A stretch of DNA of 64,000 nt from Hymenobacter caeli (GTDB taxonomy: Bacteria; Bacteroidota; Bacteroidia; Cytophagales; Hymenobacteraceae), in NCBI RefSeq assembly GCF_013294115.1, contig NZ_JABSNP010000010.1, positions 62,001-126,000 of the forward strand. The letters run 5' to 3'. Below, piece by piece: positions 35,373 to 44,737 of this stretch (positions are counted from its first letter, which is position 1; each line of letters begins with the position of its first letter). Both the position numbers and the translations under genes were made by a program. The notes beneath the pieces are model-generated. The model saw only the letters and a program-made list of their open reading frames with translations, made no database searches and was not told the DNA's origin.

Positions 35373-37916
35373 TCACCGCTGCCACAGAATCCGGTCGTCC
35401 TCCAGCGGCACAGCGAGGCCCTCGTACGTGGGCAGCAGGCGGGCCGTGAAATCACCAGCGGGCCGGGTGGTCGTCACCAGGGCCTGGTACTGATAGCGGC
35501 CTTCGGCGCTGCTGGCCGCGTCCGGCACCAGCGGAATGCGCAGGGCCGCCGCGCCGCCGAGGCCGTTTGCGTACAGCTCCACCAGTACCTGGTCGGGGGT
35601 GAGCGCGCCCAGCCGGACCGGCACGCGAAACAGGTAGCCGTTGGCGACAGCCTCCGTTTGCACCTCGCCGAAGGCTAGCTTATCCCACTCATCGCCAATG
35701 TGCTGGCGCTGCTGCACGATGGCCGCGCCGGCCGCGCCTTTGTTGGCGGCGCGTTGGGCGTAGCGGGTGGCGGCGGGCAGGTAATAATTCTCCGTGTATT
35801 CGCGCACGGTGCGGTTGGCCGAGAACTGGGGCGTGAGGGTGGCCATGCTTTGGCGCATGCGCTCGACCCAGCGCACGGGAATGCCGCGGGCGTCGCGCTG
35901 GTAGAACTCGGGGCCCACCTGGGTTTCGAGCAGGGTGTAGAGCGCGTCGGCTTCGGCGGCGTCCTGGGCGGGGTCGTCGCCGTGCTCCTGGCCGTCGCCC
36001 AGGGCCCAGCCCACTTCGGGCGCGTAGGCTTCGGCCCACCAGCCGTCCAGCTCCGAGAGGTTGAGGCCGCCGTTCACGAGCACCTTCATGCCGCTGGTGC
36101 CGCAGGCCTCCCAGGGCCGGCGGGGGGTGTTGAGCCACACGTCCACGCCCTGCACCAGGTGCTCGGCCAGCAGCAGGTCGTAGTCGCTCAGAAACACGAC
36201 GTGCTGGTACAGGTTGTGCTGGGCGATGAACTGCATCCACTGCTGAATCAGGGCCTTGCCGGCCTCGTCGAAGGGCGGGGCCTTGCCGGCCAGCACCAGC
36301 TGCACGGGCTGCGCGCGGTTGGTAAGCAGCCGAATGAACCGCTCGGGGTCGTGCAGCAGCAGGTTGGGCCGTTTGTAGGCCACGAAGCGGCGGGCGAAGC
36401 CGATGGTTAAGGTGTTTTCGTCGAATACTTTACTGGCAATATCAACCAGCGCCGGCGGCTGGCCCGACACCGTGAATTGCCGGGCCAGCCGCGCGCGGGT
36501 GTAGGCCACCAGATCCTGGCGGCAGCTGGTGCGCAGCTGCCACAGCGCCTCATCGGGCACCTGGCCGATGTGCGCGGCCAGGGCGTCGAGGCCCCCGCGC
36601 CACCGGTCCTTGCCGCAGGCGGCGGTCCAGAGGGCATCGGCGGCCTCGGCGTCCCAGCTGGGCATGTGCACGCCGTTGGTGACGTGGCCCACGGGCACCT
36701 CGTCGGTGGGCCAGCGCGGAAACAGGGCCCCGAACAGCTGCCGGCTCACCGCGCCGTGCAGGCGGCTGACGCCATTCACGGCCCCGCCGCCCCGAATGGC
36801 CAGAAAGGCCATGTTGAAGCTCTCGGCCGGGTTGGTGGGGCTTTGGCGGCCCAGGGCCATGAGGGTCTCGAAGTCGATTTTCAATTCCTGCCGGGCGTAG
36901 TCGCCCAGAAACTGGCTCATCAGGGCCGGGCTGAAGTGGTCGAAGCCCGCCGCTACCGCCGTGTGGGTGGTAAATAAGTTGCCGGGGCGCGCCACGGCCA
37001 GGGCGGCTGCAAACGCGAGGCCGGTTTCCTGCATCAGGGTTCGGGCCCGCTCCAGCACCACGAAGGCCGCGTGGCCTTCGTTGAGGTGGCACACCTCGGG
37101 CTTGATACCGAGCGCTTTAAGCAGCTGCCAGCCGCCGATGCCGAGGATTATTTCCTGCTGAATGCGCAGCTCCATGCCCCCGCCGTACAGCTCGGCCGTG
37201 AGGCCCCGGTGCACCGGCAGGTTGGCCGCGTCGTTGCTGTCGAGCAAATACAGCATCACGCCGCCCACCCGCACCTGCCAGGTGCGCAGCCACACGGGAA
37301 AGCCCGACAGGGCAATCTTCAGGCGCAGCCACTCGCCGCTAGCCAGCCGCAGCGGGGTAATGGGCAGTTGGCCGGGGTCGTTGTACGGAAACAGCGCCTG
37401 CTGGGCCCCCTGGCGGTCAATCTCCTGCCGAAAATAGCCCTGCTGGTACAGCAGCCCCACCGCCACCACGGGCACCCCCAGGTCGCTGGCCGATTTGAGC
37501 TGGTCGCCGGCCACGTTGCCCAGCCCGCCCACGTAGATGGGCAGCGCTTCGCTCAGCATAAACTCCATGCTGAAATACGCCACGCACGTAAGCGCCGCCG
37601 CCGGGTGCTGACTTTGAAACCACTTGGGCTCGGCGGCGGCGCACTGCTGCTGGGCCAGCAGGGCGGCCATTTGCGCCCGGAAAGCCGGGTCGGCGAGGCG
37701 CTGCTGCAAGGCCTCGCGCGAGGCGGTTTGCAGCACCACCCAGGGGTTGTGGGTGCGGTCCCACAGCTCGGCGTCGAGCTGCTGCCAGAGCGCATCGGCC
37801 GCGTGGTTCCACGACCAGCGCAGGTCGAGGGCCAGCCCGGTCAGGGTATCGAGGCCGGTCATCTCCGTGGGTAGGAAGCCGTGGCTGCGGCGGAAAGTTG
37901 GGCTGTCGGTGGTCAT
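35373..37916 (-). CDS. glgP: Alpha-glucan (glycogen) phosphorylase, GT35
   Basis: An 847-residue pyridoxal-phosphate enzyme that releases glucose 1-phosphate from glycogen or maltodextrin. The N-terminal part (LTGLALDLRWSWNHAADALW) is the DUF3417-like region of the TIGR02094 class; the PLP-binding Lys is in ACGTSGMKVLVNGGLNLSEL; GHVTNGVHMPSW and RFVAYKRPNLLLHDPER are the substrate-site blocks. It lies 51 bases downstream of phosphoglucomutase on the same strand, and the two form a glycogen-breakdown operon. Confidence 0.9.
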   Translation of the reverse strand: MTTDSPTFRRSHGFLPTEMTGLDTLTGLALDLRWSWNHAADALWQQLDAELWDRTHNPWVVLQTASREALQQRLADPAFRAQMAALLAQQQCAAAEPKWFQSQHPAAALTCVAYFSMEFMLSEALPIYVGGLGNVAGDQLKSASDLGVPVVAVGLLYQQGYFRQEIDRQGAQQALFPYNDPGQLPITPLRLASGEWLRLKIALSGFPVWLRTWQVRVGGVMLYLLDSNDAANLPVHRGLTAELYGGGMELRIQQEIILGIGGWQLLKALGIKPEVCHLNEGHAAFVVLERARTLMQETGLAFAAALAVARPGNLFTTHTAVAAGFDHFSPALMSQFLGDYARQELKIDFETLMALGRQSPTNPAESFNMAFLAIRGGGAVNGVSRLHGAVSRQLFGALFPRWPTDEVPVGHVTNGVHMPSWDAEAADALWTAACGKDRWRGGLDALAAHIGQVPDEALWQLRTSCRQDLVAYTRARLARQFTVSGQPPALVDIASKVFDENTLTIGFARRFVAYKRPNLLLHDPERFIRLLTNRAQPVQLVLAGKAPPFDEAGKALIQQWMQFIAQHNLYQHVVFLSDYDLLLAEHLVQGVDVWLNTPRRPWEACGTSGMKVLVNGGLNLSELDGWWAEAYAPEVGWALGDGQEHGDDPAQDAAEADALYTLLETQVGPEFYQRDARGIPVRWVERMRQSMATLTPQFSANRTVREYTENYYLPAATRYAQRAANKGAAGAAIVQQRQHIGDEWDKLAFGEVQTEAVANGYLFRVPVRLGALTPDQVLVELYANGLGGAAALRIPLVPDAASSAEGRYQYQALVTTTRPAGDFTARLLPTYEGLAVPLEDDRILWQR

Positions 37917-37967
37917 GGTATTGGGGGGGTGAGGCGGTCGCCAGCGCCGTTAGTTATTGGCAGTGAA

Positions 37968-39617
37968 TCAGGATTTTGCCAGGGCGGCATCCACCATTTC
38001 CTGGGCCTGGGCCATGATCTTAGCGAGGTGCTCAGCGCCCAGAAAGCTCTCGCCGTAAACCTTATAGATGGCCTCCGTGCCCGAGGGGCGGGCGGCAAAC
38101 CAGCCGTTCTCAGTCGTCACTTTCAGGCCCCCGATGGGCGCGTGGTTGCCGGGGGCCTGGGTTAGGATGGCGGTTATTTTCTCGCCGGCCAGCTCGGTGC
38201 TGGTTACCTGGCTGGCGGTGAGGGCCGCGAGCTTTTGCCGCTGGGCCAGCGTGGCGGGGGCCTCCGCCAGCGCGGTTACCGGGTCGCCCAGGGCGTGGGT
38301 GAGGTCCTGGTACAATTCGCCGGGGTCGTGGCCCAGGCGCGCCGTCATTTCGGCCGCCAGCAGGGCCGGGATGAACCCGTCTTTGTCGGTGGTCCAGACC
38401 TGGCCGTTGCGCCGCGAAAACGCGGCCCCGGCACTTTCCTCGGCCGCCAACCCCAGGGAGCCGTCGAGCAGGCCCTCGGCAAACCACTTGAAGCCGACGG
38501 GCGTTTCGAACACCCGGCGGCCCAGGCGGGTCGCCGCCCGCTCAAGCAGTTGGCTGGTCACTACCGACTTGCCCACGGCCGCCGCGCTGCCCCAGTCGGG
38601 CCGGTGCCGAAACAGGTAGTCGACGCACACGGTGAGGTAGTGGTTGGGGGGGAGCAGGCCGTGGCTGCGGGTCACGATGCCGTGCCGGTCGTGGTCGGTG
38701 TCGCAGGCAAAGGCGACGTCAAACGTATCCTTCAGCTTAATCAGGCCCTGCATGGCGTAGGCCGACGACGGGTCCATGCGAATCTGCCCGTCCCAGTCCA
38801 CGGCCATGAAGCGAAAAGTGGGGTCCACGGCCGGGTTAACCACCGTGAGGTCGAGCCGGTAGTACGCCGCAATGGCGCCCCAGTAATGCACCCCGGCCCC
38901 GCCCAGCGGGTCGACGCCCAGGCGCAGGCCGCCCCCCCGAATAGCGTCCAGGTCGAGCACGTGGCCCAGGTCGGCCACGTAGGGGTGGAGGTAGTCGTGC
39001 GTTTGGGTGGTTGCGGCCCGCCGGGCTTTTTCCAGCAACATGCGCTTTACTCCTTTTAAGCTGTTGTCCAGCAGCTCGTTGGATTTGGCTTGAATCCACT
39101 CCGTGACGGCCGTGGCGGCCCCGCCGCCCTGGGGCGGGTTGTACTTAAAGCCGCCGTCGTGGGGCGGGTTGTGCGAGGGCGTGATGACGATGCCGTCGGC
39201 CCAGCCGTTTTTCCGACCCTGATTGTAGCCCACAATGGCGTGCGAGATAACCGGCGTGGGCGTGTACTCGTCGGTAGCGGCCAGCCTGACCGTCACCCCG
39301 TTAGCCGCCAGCACTTCGAGGGCCGTGTGGAGGGCCGGCACCGAAAGCGCGTGGGTGTCCATGCCCATAAACAGCGGGCCGTCAATCCGATGCGCTTTCC
39401 GGTAGAGGCAAATGCTCTGGGTGATGGCCAGGATATGGTCTTCGTTAAAGGACCGGGTGAAGGACGAGCCGCGGTGCCCGGACGTGCCAAACGCCACGCG
39501 CTGGGCTGGTACTGCCGGGTCCGGCTTATCGGTGTAGTAGGCCGAGACGAGCCGGGGAATATCGACCAGGATATCGGGCGGGGCCGGCTTGCCGGCCAAA
39601 GGGCTGATCTGCATCAT
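37968..39617 (-). CDS. pgm: Phosphoglucomutase (alpha-D-glucose phosphate-specific)
   Basis: A 549-residue enzyme that interconverts glucose 1- and 6-phosphate. FGTSGHRGSSF, the phosphoserine loop TPSHNPPHDGGFKYN, the Mg site DTDHDRHG, the AAEESAGA sugar loop and the phosphate-binding RPSGTEAIYKVYGE are complete. The frame continues 41 codons upstream into a REP element, so the ATG before MQISPLAGKP is taken. First gene of the pgm-glgP unit. Confidence 0.92.
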   Translation of the reverse strand: MMQISPLAGKPAPPDILVDIPRLVSAYYTDKPDPAVPAQRVAFGTSGHRGSSFTRSFNEDHILAITQSICLYRKAHRIDGPLFMGMDTHALSVPALHTALEVLAANGVTVRLAATDEYTPTPVISHAIVGYNQGRKNGWADGIVITPSHNPPHDGGFKYNPPQGGGAATAVTEWIQAKSNELLDNSLKGVKRMLLEKARRAATTQTHDYLHPYVADLGHVLDLDAIRGGGLRLGVDPLGGAGVHYWGAIAAYYRLDLTVVNPAVDPTFRFMAVDWDGQIRMDPSSAYAMQGLIKLKDTFDVAFACDTDHDRHGIVTRSHGLLPPNHYLTVCVDYLFRHRPDWGSAAAVGKSVVTSQLLERAATRLGRRVFETPVGFKWFAEGLLDGSLGLAAEESAGAAFSRRNGQVWTTDKDGFIPALLAAEMTARLGHDPGELYQDLTHALGDPVTALAEAPATLAQRQKLAALTASQVTSTELAGEKITAILTQAPGNHAPIGGLKVTTENGWFAARPSGTEAIYKVYGESFLGAEHLAKIMAQAQEMVDAALAKS

Positions 39618-39652
39618 GCGGGGCGTGTGGTTTCTGCTTGCGGTATACGTCC

Positions 39653-39776
39653 CCGGTCCGACGGCGGAGCCGGCCGACCGGTTGTCGTGCGGACCACGAA
39701 AACATGAAGGGCCAAATCGGTCACGCCGCAAATCGTGCACGCGTCAACCGGCCGGACGGCTTCGCCGTCGGACCGG
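39653..39776. repeat. Inverted REP pair, copy 5
   Basis: Cores at 39653-39688 and 39741-39776 face each other upstream of pgm, with a spacer not shared with other copies. The remainder of the gap to 39871 is non-coding. Confidence 0.8.
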
Positions 39777-39871
39777 TGCGGGTACCCCTTCAGCGGCCGG
39801 CCGCAGCCGGCCGGCCGCAACGAGGGCCAGGCGGATTCCGCCCGGCCCTCAGCTGCTAACACTAGCTCTGG

Positions 39872-40372
39872 CTACGCGATGGCGAGTTCGCCCACGCCCA
39901 GGATTTCGCGGGCCCGCACTACTTCGGCCGCCGTGCCGTGGGCCAGGAGCAGGAATTTGCCGGCCTTGATTTCCGTCTCGTACTCGAGCACGCTGTTTTC
40001 GGGGATGCCGATGCTGGCCAGGGCCCCGGCCAGGGCGCTGACGGTGCCGCCCACTACTGCGCCTTCGAAGGCCGCCACCAGCGCCACCACAAAGGGCCCG
40101 GCAATGAGCAGGGGCCCCACCCCGGGCACCAGAAAAAAGGCGGAGCCGAACAGCAGGCTCCAAATGCTGCCCCAAAATGCGCCGGTGCTGCCCCAGCTCA
40201 GCATCCGGTCGCCGAGGTTGTAGTAGCCCACCACCTTTTCTTCGGTGTGGTATTCCTGGCCCACGATGGAGAGGCGCTTCATATCGTAGCCGCTGGCTTG
40301 CAGCTCCTCCACGGCCCGCTCGGCCTGCGCGTGGGTGTCGTAGAGGGCCGACATTACTTGGTCATGTTTCAT
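39872..40372 (-). CDS. General stress protein, YflT-like (DUF1269-type membrane protein)
   Basis: A 166-residue protein. The N terminus MKHDQVMSALYDTHAQAERAV is the YflT/heat-induced stress protein module, followed by VGQEYHTEEKVVGYYNLGDR and a glycine-rich hydrophobic double-helix region (FWGSIWSLLFGSAFFLVPGV, then LLIAGPFVVALVAAFEGAVV). It is probably membrane-bound. The promoter carries a perfect CRP/FNR-type operator. Confidence 0.75.
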   Translation of the reverse strand: MKHDQVMSALYDTHAQAERAVEELQASGYDMKRLSIVGQEYHTEEKVVGYYNLGDRMLSWGSTGAFWGSIWSLLFGSAFFLVPGVGPLLIAGPFVVALVAAFEGAVVGGTVSALAGALASIGIPENSVLEYETEIKAGKFLLLAHGTAAEVVRAREILGVGELAIA

Positions 40373-40466
40373 AAGAAAGGGGGGTTGGGGGACACTTAAA
40401 TGAGGGAGTGGGGTGGCCCGCGCGCTGGCCCGCTGCCTATGCGGCGGGCCCAGCGAAACGGTAGGG

Positions 40467-40531
40467 CAAGATTACGCGCGGCCAGTAGCGGGCCGCATGA
40501 CCAACGTCATGGTTTTCTTTGATTTTCAGCG
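40467..40531 (-). promoter_or_regulatory. YflT-gene promoter with CRP/FNR-type operator
   Basis: TGACCAACGTCA (40498-40509) is perfect and centred 36.5 bp before the last base of TAATCTTG (reverse strand, 40474-40467). A TGAT half-site occurs at 40520, 22 bp further out. The rest of the gap 40373-40737 shows no gene. Confidence 0.75.
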
Positions 40532-40737
40532 CGTTTCAAATCAGGTGGGCCCATTCACTTGCCCGTTCGTTTCCCAGCTTTTCGCTCCCTCTCGCGCCCC
40601 ATGGCTATTCATAGTCAAAAATTTGTTGCGTGCCCGCCGGCACAGCAGCGGCCAGGTTTCGGCCAAAACCACTTCAATCGCACGGCGCTGGTCGCGTCGA
40701 AGCAGGCGCTTTGGCAAACCCGGGGCCCGCGCCGGCC

Positions 40738-41955
40738 TTACTCGTAGTGCAGCGCATCAATGGGGTTCATGTGGGCCGCTTTGCGGGCCGGGTACCAGCC
40801 AAAAAATACCCCGATGGCCGAGCTGAAGGCAAACGCCAGCCCCACCGACGACGGCGACACCGTGATTTCCCAGTGCAGCGCGTGGGCCGCCACCCGCGCC
40901 AGGCCCCAGCCCAGCCCGATGCCCAGCACGCCGCCGGCCACGCTCAGCACCACGGCTTCGAGCAGGAATTGCAGCAGCACGTCGGTGCCGGTGGCCCCGA
41001 TGGCCAGCCGGATGCCGATTTCGCGGGTGCGCTCCGTCACCGACACCAGCATGATGTTCATGATGCCGATGCCGCCCACCAGCAGCGAAATGCCCGCAAT
41101 GCTGGCCAGCAGCACCGTGAGGGCCCCCGTGACGGAGCCCGCCGCGTTGCTGATGTCGGTTTGGGTGTGCACCGCGAAGTCGTCCGGGGCCCCGGGGGCC
41201 AGGCGGTGGCGCTGGCGCAGGCGCTGGCTGATGCCGGCCGTGGCCTCCGGAATGCGCGCCTCCGTTTGGGCCGAGAGCAGGATGGCCCGCACCGAAGTGC
41301 CGGCCAGCAGCCGCTTCTGCACCGTGCTGAAGGGGGCCAGCAGCTGGTCGTCCTGGTCCTGGCCCGCGCCGCTCTGGCCCTTGGCCACCAGCACCCCCAC
41401 GATGCGAAACGGGATGCTGCCCACGCGCACCTGCTGGCCCACCACGTCGGTGGTGCCGAACAGGGCCGTGGCCACCGTGGGGCCCACCACGCACACTTTG
41501 GCCGCCACCTGCTCGTCGCGGGTCGTGAAGCGGGTGCCCGCCTGCAAGGCCAGGTCGCGGATGTCGAAGTAGCTCGGGTAGGCCCCGTAGGCGGTGGTGC
41601 GCCAGTTGTGGCCGGCGGCCAGCACCTGCACCGTGGCCCGCACCAGCGGCGAGGCGTAGCGCACGGCCGGCCCGGCGCCGGGCAGCGCATCGGCATCGGC
41701 CTGGGTGAGGGTGACGGCCCCGCCCACTTCCTGGCGCACCCCGCCCTGGTTGGTCGCGTCGGGCGTCACGATGATGACGTTGGTGCCCAGCCCGGCAATC
41801 TGCTGCTGAATGTTCTGCCGCGTGCCGTTGCCGATGGCCAGCATGGCAATCACGGCCCCCACGCCGATGACGATGCCCAGCATCGTCAGAAACGCCCGCG
41901 TCTTGTTCTTGCCCAGCGAGCGGTAGGTGATTTTGAGCAGGTTGAAGAGGTTCAT
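40738..41955 (-). CDS. ABC transporter permease, MacB-like
   Basis: A 405-residue permease: a first membrane helix (AFLTMLGIVIGVGAVIAMLA), a large periplasmic MacB_PCD domain (about residues 45-260), then three helices of the FtsX domain (VLLASIAGISLLVGGIGIMN; RTREIGIRLAIGA coupling helix). Here the ATPase is a separate protein, encoded upstream on the same strand. With the periplasmic adaptor and TolC-like genes further upstream this makes a MacAB-TolC-type efflux pump for peptides, macrolides or lipids; substrate unknown. Confidence 0.85.
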   Translation of the reverse strand: MNLFNLLKITYRSLGKNKTRAFLTMLGIVIGVGAVIAMLAIGNGTRQNIQQQIAGLGTNVIIVTPDATNQGGVRQEVGGAVTLTQADADALPGAGPAVRYASPLVRATVQVLAAGHNWRTTAYGAYPSYFDIRDLALQAGTRFTTRDEQVAAKVCVVGPTVATALFGTTDVVGQQVRVGSIPFRIVGVLVAKGQSGAGQDQDDQLLAPFSTVQKRLLAGTSVRAILLSAQTEARIPEATAGISQRLRQRHRLAPGAPDDFAVHTQTDISNAAGSVTGALTVLLASIAGISLLVGGIGIMNIMLVSVTERTREIGIRLAIGATGTDVLLQFLLEAVVLSVAGGVLGIGLGWGLARVAAHALHWEITVSPSSVGLAFAFSSAIGVFFGWYPARKAAHMNPIDALHYE

Positions 41956-41975
41956 GGGTCGATGTTCTGGCGGTT

Positions 41976-42143
41976 CGCCTCACCCCCCGGCCCCCTCTCC
42001 GGTGGAGAGGGGGAGCCACGTCGGCGCGACACATATCGTTTAGTTATTGCTTTTCAAGTTTTTGATAGACGGTATGCTAACTCGTATTCGTAATCGTTCG
42101 GCTCCCCCTCTCCTTTTTGGAGAGGGGGCCGGGGGGTGAGGCG
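41976..42143. repeat. Inverted repeat of the CCCCTCTCC...GGAGAGGGGG type
   Basis: Arms 41976-42017 and 42100-42143 are inverted near-copies; each arm is itself a hairpin (CCCCCTCTCC with GGAGAGGGGG). It separates the permease and ATPase genes by 205 bases. Similar pyrimidine-rich intergenic repeats are, from memory, widespread in bacterial genomes. Confidence 0.8.
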
Positions 42144-42160
42144 CTCGTTGAACGATGCCG

Positions 42161-42949
42161 CTACTTCCCCACCACCGGCAGGGCGGCCAGCACCTGCCCG
42201 GCATCCCGCTTGGCGGTGGCCAGCGTATCGGCCACCGCCAGCCCGTCGCGAAAGACGAGGGTGCGGTCGGCGAAGCTGGCGATGTCTTCTTCGTGGGTCA
42301 CCACGATGACCGTGATGCCGCGCTCCGCGTTCAGGCGCTGGAAAATGCCCATCACCTCCACGCTGGTGCGCGAGTCGAGGTTGCCGGTGGGCTCGTCGGC
42401 CAGAATCAGCACCGGGTCGTTGATGAGGGCGCGGGCAATGGCCACGCGCTGCTGCTGCCCGCCCGAGAGCTGGTTGGGCAGCGACGCGGCCCGGTCGGCC
42501 AGGCCCACGGCGGCCAGGGCGGCCAGCACCCGCGTGCGCCGCTCCGTGGCCGAGCGGCCCCCGGCGTAGAGCAGCGGCAGCTCCACGTTGTCGAAGGCCG
42601 AGGTGCGGGCCATCAGGTTGTAGCTCTGGAACACGAAGCCCAGCTGGCGGTTGCGCAGGCCCGCCAGCTGGTCGCGGCTCAGGCGCTCCACGTTCTGGCC
42701 ATCCAGCAGGTACTCGCCGCTGGTGGCCACGTCGAGGCAGCCGATGATGTTCATGAGCGTGCTTTTGCCCGAGCCGCTGGCCCCCATAATGGCCAGCAGC
42801 TGGCCCGGCGGCACGTCCAGGTCGATGCCGCGCAGGGCGCGCACCGTCACGTCGCCCATCTGGTAGGTTTTGGTGATGCCGTGCAGCTGCACCATCGGCC
42901 GGGCGGGGCTGGCCGGGGGCGCGGCAGCGAGGGTAGGGGCAGGGAGCAT
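42161..42949 (-). CDS. ABC transporter ATP-binding protein, MacB/LolD-like
   Basis: A 262-residue ATPase. Walker A GASGSGKST, Q-loop VFQSYNLM, signature LSGGQQQR, Walker B VLILADEPTGNLD and the switch His in VVTHEED are intact. It is paired with the MacB-like permease. The frame continues to a GTG inside a REP element, but the ATG before LPAPTLAAA is more likely. Confidence 0.88.
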   Translation of the reverse strand: MLPAPTLAAAPPASPARPMVQLHGITKTYQMGDVTVRALRGIDLDVPPGQLLAIMGASGSGKSTLMNIIGCLDVATSGEYLLDGQNVERLSRDQLAGLRNRQLGFVFQSYNLMARTSAFDNVELPLLYAGGRSATERRTRVLAALAAVGLADRAASLPNQLSGGQQQRVAIARALINDPVLILADEPTGNLDSRTSVEVMGIFQRLNAERGITVIVVTHEEDIASFADRTLVFRDGLAVADTLATAKRDAGQVLAALPVVGK

Positions 42950-42993
42950 TAGGCGGGCGGATGTATTGAGAGATTGATAAGTAGCCAAGTGCC

Positions 42994-43096
42994 GGCTCCG
43001 GTCCACCGGCGCCAGCCGGCCGACCGGTTATCATTGGGCGTACCTAGCGGGTATAAGCAACGACAACCGGTCGGCCGGCTGGCGCCGGCGGACCGG
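42994..43096. repeat. Inverted REP pair, copy 6
   Basis: Cores at 42997-43032 and 43061-43096, with a short spacer, between the L,D-transpeptidase-like and ATPase genes. It covers nearly the whole intergenic gap. Confidence 0.85.
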
Positions 43097-43111
43097 ACCT
43101 TGCGCACCGCC

Positions 43112-44572
43112 CTATCTGGCCAGCCCGCGCCCAAACAGCTGCTGGCGCAACTCCTCATCCCGCCCGTATACATCCGCATAAAACCGGAGCCGGCCGGCCA
43201 CAACCGCGCAGGTGGCGTAGCGCACGTGGAGCGGCACCGGCCGCTTAAGAAAGAAGTTGCGCGACTTCGGGGCGGCTTCGCACTGGGCTTCGGTGGGCAG
43301 CGCGGCGCGGGCGGCGTCGGGCCCCAGCAGGTAGGCGGCCAGGTGCATGGGGTTTTGTACTTGCAGGCAGCTGTGGCCCAGGGCCCGGTAGGGCCGCTCG
43401 AACCGCTGCGGGTCGGGCCCGTCGTTGAGGTACAAGCCGTACGGGTTGGCGAAGGGGAAAATAATGTTGCCCAGCAGGTTGCCGCAGCCGGGGCTTTGGC
43501 GGAGGGTGTACGGGAAGTTCTGCGCCGTCACCGCCGCCCAGTTCACCCCGGCGGCCGCCACCGGCCGGCCCTGCGCATCGAAGAGCAGGTAGTTGTTGTC
43601 CGCCAGGAAATCGTGCTCCGAAGGCCGCTGGGCGTTGGCCTGTAAGTACGGCAGCAGCTGCGTGGTGGCCACGCGGCGGGGCACCCGCCATTCCGGGGCG
43701 ATGGTGAAGGAAGTGAGCCGGCTGCTGAGCGTGGGCGTGGGGTTGGCGGGCCGGCCAATCACCAGGCGGTGCGTCTGGAGCACCCGGCCGTGGCGCACGA
43801 CCTCCAGCTGGTAGGCCGGCAGGTTCGCCAGCACGTATTCCGCGTCGGGAATGGCTGCCCAGCGCCAGCGCTCCAGCGTGACGGCCAGCTGCTGGGCCCG
43901 CCGCCGCCGGGGCCCGGCATCGCGGCCGGCCGGCTGCCGCCGCCACCGGGCCAAGGCCTGTTGTAGCTGCTGGTACTCGCGCTGCTGGGGCTGGCACCGC
44001 AGCAGGGCCCCGGCAAAATCCGGGGCCGCTAGGGCGTGCGCCAGCCAGGCGGCGGGCGCAAAGGGCCCCCCGGCTTTTTCCAGCGGCGAGGGCGTGAACG
44101 CGTGGAGCTGGCCCCGGCGCAGGTGCACGGCAAACGCCAGCAGCCCGTCCGTGAGCAGCACGTCCAACCGGGCCAGCTGCGCATCTTGCCGAACGGGCGC
44201 CTGGGGCTGGGCCAGCGAATCAGCCAGGGCTTGCAGGGCCCCGACGTGGTAGTGCCGGGGCTGCAAGCCAAAGTCTTCGGCCCGGACCAGTAGGGCCAGC
44301 GCCGCACGGCCCGGTGGCGCGAGTTGTTGGGCGGCGCACCAGGCCGGCGCATGGGCCCGCCGGCGGTAGAATGCCCGACTGCTCTGAACCTGAACGAGTG
44401 GCAGGGCCCCCGCCAGCGTGTCGCGGAACAGGGCCTGGATGCGGGCGGCCGGGCCGGTGGGCGTAGCCTGGGCCGGGCCCTGCTGCCGCGCCGGCAACGC
44501 GCCCGGGCGGCCCGCCGACAGCGCCAGCAGGGCAAGGGAGAGCAGGGCAACTAGCGGGCGCATGGGCGGCAT
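43112..44572 (-). CDS. L,D-transpeptidase-like protein with degenerate catalytic motif
   Basis: A 486-residue exported protein with a signal peptide (MRPLVALLSLALLALSAG) and the same layout as the transpeptidase at 10-11.4 kb. The catalytic region is altered: the His of VHDTP is Asn (YLNDGPDPQ), and SHGCMR is GHSCLQ, so the first His, the Gly before Cys and the final Arg are lost while His and Cys of the second block remain. It may be inactive or have changed chemistry. It lies between the efflux-pump adaptor and ATPase genes, all on one strand. The start is either of two ATGs three codons apart. Confidence 0.75.
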   Translation of the reverse strand: MPPMRPLVALLSLALLALSAGRPGALPARQQGPAQATPTGPAARIQALFRDTLAGALPLVQVQSSRAFYRRRAHAPAWCAAQQLAPPGRAALALLVRAEDFGLQPRHYHVGALQALADSLAQPQAPVRQDAQLARLDVLLTDGLLAFAVHLRRGQLHAFTPSPLEKAGGPFAPAAWLAHALAAPDFAGALLRCQPQQREYQQLQQALARWRRQPAGRDAGPRRRRAQQLAVTLERWRWAAIPDAEYVLANLPAYQLEVVRHGRVLQTHRLVIGRPANPTPTLSSRLTSFTIAPEWRVPRRVATTQLLPYLQANAQRPSEHDFLADNNYLLFDAQGRPVAAAGVNWAAVTAQNFPYTLRQSPGCGNLLGNIIFPFANPYGLYLNDGPDPQRFERPYRALGHSCLQVQNPMHLAAYLLGPDAARAALPTEAQCEAAPKSRNFFLKRPVPLHVRYATCAVVAGRLRFYADVYGRDEELRQQLFGRGLAR

Positions 44573-44737
44573 GGGAAATTGTGCGGCAAGGGAAAGAAGA
44601 AAAGGCTGGAAAGCCAACGGAACGCCGTGCGGAGCGAAGCCGAAGTATCTATAAAATATTGATAATCAATAATTTTATAACGAAGTGGTCGAGATGCTTC
44701 GGCTGCGCTCGGCACGACCGTTTCTTTACGAGTTGAT

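Noticed and set aside
39618..39740. N-terminal extension of phosphoglucomutase
   Set aside because: The 41 extra codons are translated REP sequence; the family begins near MQISPLAG.
44648..44680. AT-rich palindrome with TTGATAATCAA (also near 16059) as an FNR site
   Set aside because: The half-sites are one base apart, not four, so it does not fit the operator pattern; probably an AT-rich promoter or a stem.
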